Source: an uncultured Elusimicrobium sp.
Lineage (GTDB): Bacteria > Elusimicrobiota > Elusimicrobia > Elusimicrobiales > Elusimicrobiaceae
Length of the DNA: 16,525 nt
Direction: 5' to 3'
Assembly: GCA_946061795.1 (NCBI GenBank)
Contig: CAMGSK010000012.1
Location: forward strand, 1 to 16,525
A program made the position numbers and the translations under genes. The notes beneath the pieces are model-generated. The model saw only the letters and a list, made by a program, of their open reading frames with translations. It had not been told where the DNA came from and made no database searches. Positions within the stretch are counted from its first letter, which is position 1. The number at the start of each line of letters is the position of its first letter. Below are positions 13,270-16,525 of the stretch, piece by piece.

Positions 13270-13911
13270 ATGGACTTTTCCAACATGAGCAATTTACGCG
13301 AATTATTCGCCGCCGGAGGCCCGGTGCTGATTTTGCTGATATTGCTTTCCGTATATTCAATATCCGTGATTTTGGAACGTTTTTTCAAATTAAAGAAATC
13401 CATCGGCATGTCACGCAAGCTGATCAGTTATACCCGTCATTCCATTCACTCGGACAATTATGAAAAAGTGGCCGACGTGTGCTCCAAAGAAATGACCAAA
13501 AACACCCCGGCCGCTCATGTGATGATGGCCCTTTTGGAAAAACGCAGTCTTCCTTCTTCCGAATTGAAGGAAATCGCCTCCTCCGTGATTGACTGGGAAG
13601 TGACCAAACTGCAGAGCCGTCTGAGCGTGTTGGGCACTTTGGGAAGCATTACGCCTTTTATCGGTTTGTTCGGCACGGTCATCGGCGTGATGCACGCGTT
13701 TAAAGATTTGGCGGGAGCCACCGCCTCTACCGCCGGAGCCTCCGTGGTGGCGGCGGGCATTGCCGAAGCGTTGGTCAACACGGCCGCCGGGCTGTTTGTG
13801 GCCGTTCCGGCGGTTATCGCGTACAACTATTTCCTTTCCAAAACCAATTATTTCGGCAAGGAACTGGAAAATATCGCCGACGAAATTATCTTCCAGCAAA
13901 AGCGCGGGTAA
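13270..13911 (+). CDS. tolQ: TolQ/ExbB-type proton channel protein
   Basis: Member of the MotA/TolQ/ExbB family, which forms the inner-membrane proton channel driving TolA or TonB. The 213 residues have helix 1 at 17-36, a cytoplasmic loop, and helices 2 and 3 at about 119-142 and 166-188. Conserved motifs are LGTLGSITPFIGLFGTVIGVM and GIAEALVNTAAGLFVAVPA. A strong AAGGAGAT lies 8 nt before the ATG. It is separated from pgpA by 45 nt, the largest gap in the operon, with no terminator. tolR and tolA follow, and the TolA-type C-terminus downstream favours TolQ over ExbB, though the two cannot be fully separated by eye. Confidence 0.88.
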   Translation: MDFSNMSNLRELFAAGGPVLILLILLSVYSISVILERFFKLKKSIGMSRKLISYTRHSIHSDNYEKVADVCSKEMTKNTPAAHVMMALLEKRSLPSSELKEIASSVIDWEVTKLQSRLSVLGTLGSITPFIGLFGTVIGVMHAFKDLAGATASTAGASVVAAGIAEALVNTAAGLFVAVPAVIAYNYFLSKTNYFGKELENIADEIIFQQKRG

Positions 13912-13914
13912 ACT

Positions 13915-14316
13915 ATGGCACGCAGACAACGCAGCCTGATGGCGGAAATCAACATGGTGCCGTTTATTGACATCACGTTGATTTTGCTGATTATTTTTAT
14001 GGTGATGAGCCCCATGCTGGTGCAAATGCAGATGAATGTGGATTTGCCCAAATCCAACGCCGCCAACACGACGGCGGAGGAAGACGTCATCCGCATTGAA
14101 ATCCGTCGCGGCGGGGAAATATTTATCGGCAAAAACTCCTATACGCTTAAAAATTTGGAGCGGGAGCTGGTGCTGCGCATGGGCAACGCCAACAAAAAAA
14201 CCATTCTGGTGGAAGCGGACAAAGAAGTCCCCATACAGACGGTAGTGGACGTGTTTGACGCGGCCAAGAAGCTGGGCGCGGCCAAACTGGGCATAGGAGT
14301 AATGGCTAAAAACTGA
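13915..14316 (+). CDS. tolR: TolR/ExbD-type protein
   Basis: TolR/ExbD pairs with TolQ/ExbB and couples proton flow to the periplasmic partner. The 133 residues have a short basic N-terminus (ARRQRSLMAEINMVP), one membrane helix at ~15-35 with the functionally key Asp19 (PFIDITLILLIIFMV), and a periplasmic alpha/beta domain (ILVEADKEVPIQTVVDVFDAAKKLG). It follows tolQ after 3 nt and shares one base with the next start codon. Confidence 0.9.
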   Translation: MARRQRSLMAEINMVPFIDITLILLIIFMVMSPMLVQMQMNVDLPKSNAANTTAEEDVIRIEIRRGGEIFIGKNSYTLKNLERELVLRMGNANKKTILVEADKEVPIQTVVDVFDAAKKLGAAKLGIGVMAKN

Positions 14317-15050
14317 TGAACCGCTATTTCGCGTATTCCTGCGCGTTCCATTTGCTGCTGGCCGTATCGGCGGTGTGGCTATTGAGCCCTTCGTTTAAGG
14401 ACTCAAAGACCACTTATACCATTGATTTCATCGGCAGCGGAAAAGTGGTAGCCATGCAGGGGCAGAACCAACCGGCCCCCGCAAAGCCTGCACAGCCGGA
14501 AAGCGAAATAAAAAAGCAAACGGCGGAGCCTCCCCAGCCGCCTAAAGCGCAGGAGCCCCAAAAACCGGCCCAAAAGGCTTATCAGTCCAAAGAAGAAATT
14601 TCCGCCAAGAAACAACCCCAAAAAAAGAAAAAACCGGCTCCTCTGGCCGCCCCCAGCATATTGGACGAGTCTGCTGAGCCCGCGGAGAAGGACTCGTCCG
14701 CCAAGGCTTCTTCCGGGCCTGCCGGAGAAGGCAATTTTGAAGGCGGCAATATACAGACGGATTTTGCCACATTCCCTTACCCGTGGTATATCACGCAGGT
14801 GCGCAACAGCTTGTGGAGCGAGTGGGAAAAACGCCGCCCCACCGGAGTGACCCTGGGAACGGTCATTACTTTTGCCATTGCGCGCGACGGCAAAATCAGA
14901 GATTTGACAGTGCAAAAATCTTCCGGAGACGACAGTTTTGACTTTGCGGCCCGTTCTTCCGTTATCAGCGCGGGGCCTTTTCCGCCCCTGCCTATGCTGT
15001 ATGAAAAAGACGAGCTGACGGTCACGCTGGAATTGAAACAGGAGAAATAA
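14316..15050 (+). CDS. tolA: TolA/TonB-family protein with C-terminal TonB_2-type domain
   Basis: This is the periplasm-spanning partner of TolQR. Residues 5-23 are an N-terminal membrane anchor. Residues ~50-145 are a Pro/Lys/Gln/Ala-rich linker, more TonB-like than the long helical domain of E. coli TolA. Residues ~153-240 match the TolA-type C-terminal domain (YPWYITQVRNSLWSEW, VITFAIARDGKIRDL, SSGDDSFDFAA, GPFPPLP). The TGATG overlap with tolR means coupled translation. In the Tol system this protein pulls on the outer membrane at the division site. Whether it serves Pal/TolB or TonB-dependent receptors cannot be decided here, since neither is in the window. Confidence 0.85.
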   Translation: MNRYFAYSCAFHLLLAVSAVWLLSPSFKDSKTTYTIDFIGSGKVVAMQGQNQPAPAKPAQPESEIKKQTAEPPQPPKAQEPQKPAQKAYQSKEEISAKKQPQKKKKPAPLAAPSILDESAEPAEKDSSAKASSGPAGEGNFEGGNIQTDFATFPYPWYITQVRNSLWSEWEKRRPTGVTLGTVITFAIARDGKIRDLTVQKSSGDDSFDFAARSSVISAGPFPPLPMLYEKDELTVTLELKQEK

Positions 15051-15051
15051 T

Positions 15052-15543
15052 ATGACGGGCTGGCAGCGTTTCTTTTTGTTGTTGGTGTGTGCTTTCGGCG
15101 TATTGGTGCTATGGCCGCAATACGACGGCGCCGGACTGGCTTTTTTGGGAATGGCGTGTTTGCTGTGGACGTGCGTGATTGTGTTGTTTTCTGTCTTAAT
15201 TAACCTTTTTGCCATTTATAAGCTGGAGTGGATACACCGCCTGCTCAGCATCGGGTTTATCGGACTGATGGCGGCGTCTTTATTGTATTATTTTCCGCTC
15301 AAAAACGGAGAAACACCCGTTTCCCGTTTGAAAGACAACAAATGGCCCACATTGCAGGACGCACAGGAAGGAATGCAGCGGCTGACGTTTAATTTTGATT
15401 TTGTGCGCCGCAACGTTCACCGCGACGCCAATTTTGTAAACCAAAAACTGGATGACGCGTCGGACAAAACCAAAGAAATTAAAAAGAGCGTCAAGAAAAC
15501 AAAAGAAACATTGGACATTATAGTGGAAAAACTGGAGGACTGA
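15052..15543 (+). CDS. Three-helix membrane protein with a charged C-terminal helix, unknown
   Basis: No family recognised. The 163 residues begin with three hydrophobic segments (about 5-22, 28-53 and 63-80). A soluble tail follows, Lys/Asp/Glu-rich from ~115 and probably a long helix or coiled coil (NQKLDDASDKTKEIKKSVKK, then TKETLDIIVEKLED). AGGAGAAA at the end of tolA is its ribosome-binding site, and its stop overlaps the next start (TGATG). Co-translation with tolQRA suggests a role at the inner membrane with the Tol machinery or with envelope synthesis. That role is an inference from position only. Confidence 0.8.
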   Translation: MTGWQRFFLLLVCAFGVLVLWPQYDGAGLAFLGMACLLWTCVIVLFSVLINLFAIYKLEWIHRLLSIGFIGLMAASLLYYFPLKNGETPVSRLKDNKWPTLQDAQEGMQRLTFNFDFVRRNVHRDANFVNQKLDDASDKTKEIKKSVKKTKETLDIIVEKLED

Positions 15544-16499
15544 TGAAAAAGACGGTATTGGTGACGGGGGGGAACGGATTTATCGGAAAACGCCTGACGG
15601 AGGCGTTGCTTAATGCGGGATATAAAGTGCGCATCGTGTCGCGCCGGGCTCCCAAACGCCAGCCGGCCAACCCGGACGTTTGCGTCGTGCAGGCGGATTA
15701 TCAGGATGAGGCTTCTTTACAAAAAGCCATGGAAGGCTGCCAAATGGTGTATCACTTGGCGGCGGCTATTTTTGGCTTTAAATACGCCGATTTTGAAAAA
15801 GCCAATGCCCGCGCCACGCAAAATATGGTGGACGCGGCCAACCATACGCCGGGATTGGAACGTTTTGTGTATGTGTCGTCCTTGGCCGCCAGCGGCTACG
15901 CCTCCGACGCGGCCCGGCCCCGCACGGAAGAAGATACGCCCCGCCCGATATCCGATTACGGCATCACCAAGCTGGCCGGGGAAAAAGCAGTGCAAAAGCT
16001 GAAACCTTCGGCCAAATGGACGATTGTCCGCCCGCCTATCGTATATGGTAAAAATGATTCGGGCGTGTCCAAAATCGCCGCCTGGGTGCGCCGGGGTCTT
16101 ATGGTGAACACCTCAGGCAAAGGAATGTTCAGCTTCGTACACGTGGACGATTTGGTGCGCGCTTTGGCCAGCATTCCCGCTACAGTGGGTACGGAAGGGC
16201 AAATTTTCTTTGTTTGTGAGGAAAAAGACTATCCTTGGCCGGAATTTATTGAAAAAATGGCCCGTGCCATGGGCGTCAAAAAGCCGTTCATGCCCAACGC
16301 TCCTTTATGGATGCTGCGTTTGGCCGCGGGGATTTACAGCCTGGCGGCGCGTTTGACCGGGGCGCAGCCTGCGCTGAATTATGACAAAGTGAAAGAGGCC
16401 GTTATTGACGGACATTGGGTTTGCAGCGGCGAAAAATGGCGCAAACTCAGCGGACAAAAATTTACGCCGCTTGATGAAGGGCTTAAAAAAAGTTTTTAA
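15543..16499 (+). CDS. NAD(P)-dependent epimerase/dehydratase (extended SDR)
   Basis: An extended short-chain dehydrogenase/reductase acting on a nucleotide sugar or a related substrate. The Rossmann motif TGGNGFIG (8-15), the HLAA motif (71-74), a Ser pair (112-113) and the catalytic Tyr139/Lys143 in YGITK are all present. VRPPIVYG (162-169) is typical of the family. The C-terminal part (about 190-318) has the usual substrate-binding layout and FVHVDDLVRAL. Length is normal for the family. GGAGG lies 4 nt before the start, and it overlaps the previous stop as TGATG. The substrate cannot be read from sequence; a 3-beta-hydroxysteroid dehydrogenase-like or sugar epimerase relative is equally possible. 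Confidence 0.85.
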   Translation: MKKTVLVTGGNGFIGKRLTEALLNAGYKVRIVSRRAPKRQPANPDVCVVQADYQDEASLQKAMEGCQMVYHLAAAIFGFKYADFEKANARATQNMVDAANHTPGLERFVYVSSLAASGYASDAARPRTEEDTPRPISDYGITKLAGEKAVQKLKPSAKWTIVRPPIVYGKNDSGVSKIAAWVRRGLMVNTSGKGMFSFVHVDDLVRALASIPATVGTEGQIFFVCEEKDYPWPEFIEKMARAMGVKKPFMPNAPLWMLRLAAGIYSLAARLTGAQPALNYDKVKEAVIDGHWVCSGEKWRKLSGQKFTPLDEGLKKSF

Positions 16500-16525
16500 A
16501 CGAAACCGCCTTATATGCCAACAGC

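Noticed and set aside
1..16525. tRNA or rRNA genes, CRISPR arrays, insertion sequences, phage genes
   Set aside because: No cloverleaf with a CCA-type 3' end, no regularly spaced repeats with unique spacers, and no transposase or integrase motif was found; the short GGCCC elements are not spaced like CRISPR.

Overview
The window reads as a compact bacterial chromosome segment of moderately high GC, with short intergenic gaps and U-tailed terminators. LolA, a TolQ-TolR-TolA set, a putative lipoprotein and several Sec signal peptides point to a Gram-negative (diderm) cell. A pyruvate phosphate dikinase, a pilin-like N-terminus on a non-pilin protein, and protein sequences not close to Proteobacteria suggest an uncultured gut-type lineage. 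Elusimicrobiota is my best guess. It is an inference from gene content, not a proven placement.

Left part (1-3159). The N-terminal half of pyruvate phosphate dikinase runs leftward off the window. Divergent to it are two tandem paralogous genes for membrane-anchored, periplasm-facing thioredoxin-like proteins. The first carries a type IV pilin-like N-terminus. They end at a strong terminator. A stretch of short iterated GGTCC/GGCCC motifs follows, then a possible 57-residue ORF and another strong terminator.

Middle (3160-9116). rpsO and pnp form the classic ribosomal protein S15 / polynucleotide phosphorylase pair. They sit behind a structured leader with several -10 boxes. After the pnp terminator the GGCCC-type element recurs, in front of a secreted protein with an internal duplication. 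Next comes a putative lipoprotein with a C-terminal trypsin-like (S1C) protease domain, apparently made from a leaderless mRNA. Biotin carboxyl carrier protein (accB) and a small winged-helix protein follow, closed by a terminator.

Right part (9117-16499). Nine same-strand genes overlap or nearly abut and look like one cell-envelope/division operon. They are ftsK (chromosome translocation at the septum), lolA (lipoprotein transport), pgsA and pgpA (consecutive steps of phosphatidylglycerol synthesis), tolQ-tolR-tolA (proton-motive-force-driven envelope constriction), an unknown three-helix membrane protein, and an NAD-dependent epimerase/dehydratase. tolB and pal do not follow tolA within the window.

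No tRNA, rRNA, CRISPR array, insertion sequence or phage gene was seen. The least explained items are the pilin-like/thioredoxin-like tandem pair, the iterated GGCCC/GACCC element that recurs upstream of two transcription units, the rpsO leader, and the lipoprotein-protease fusion.
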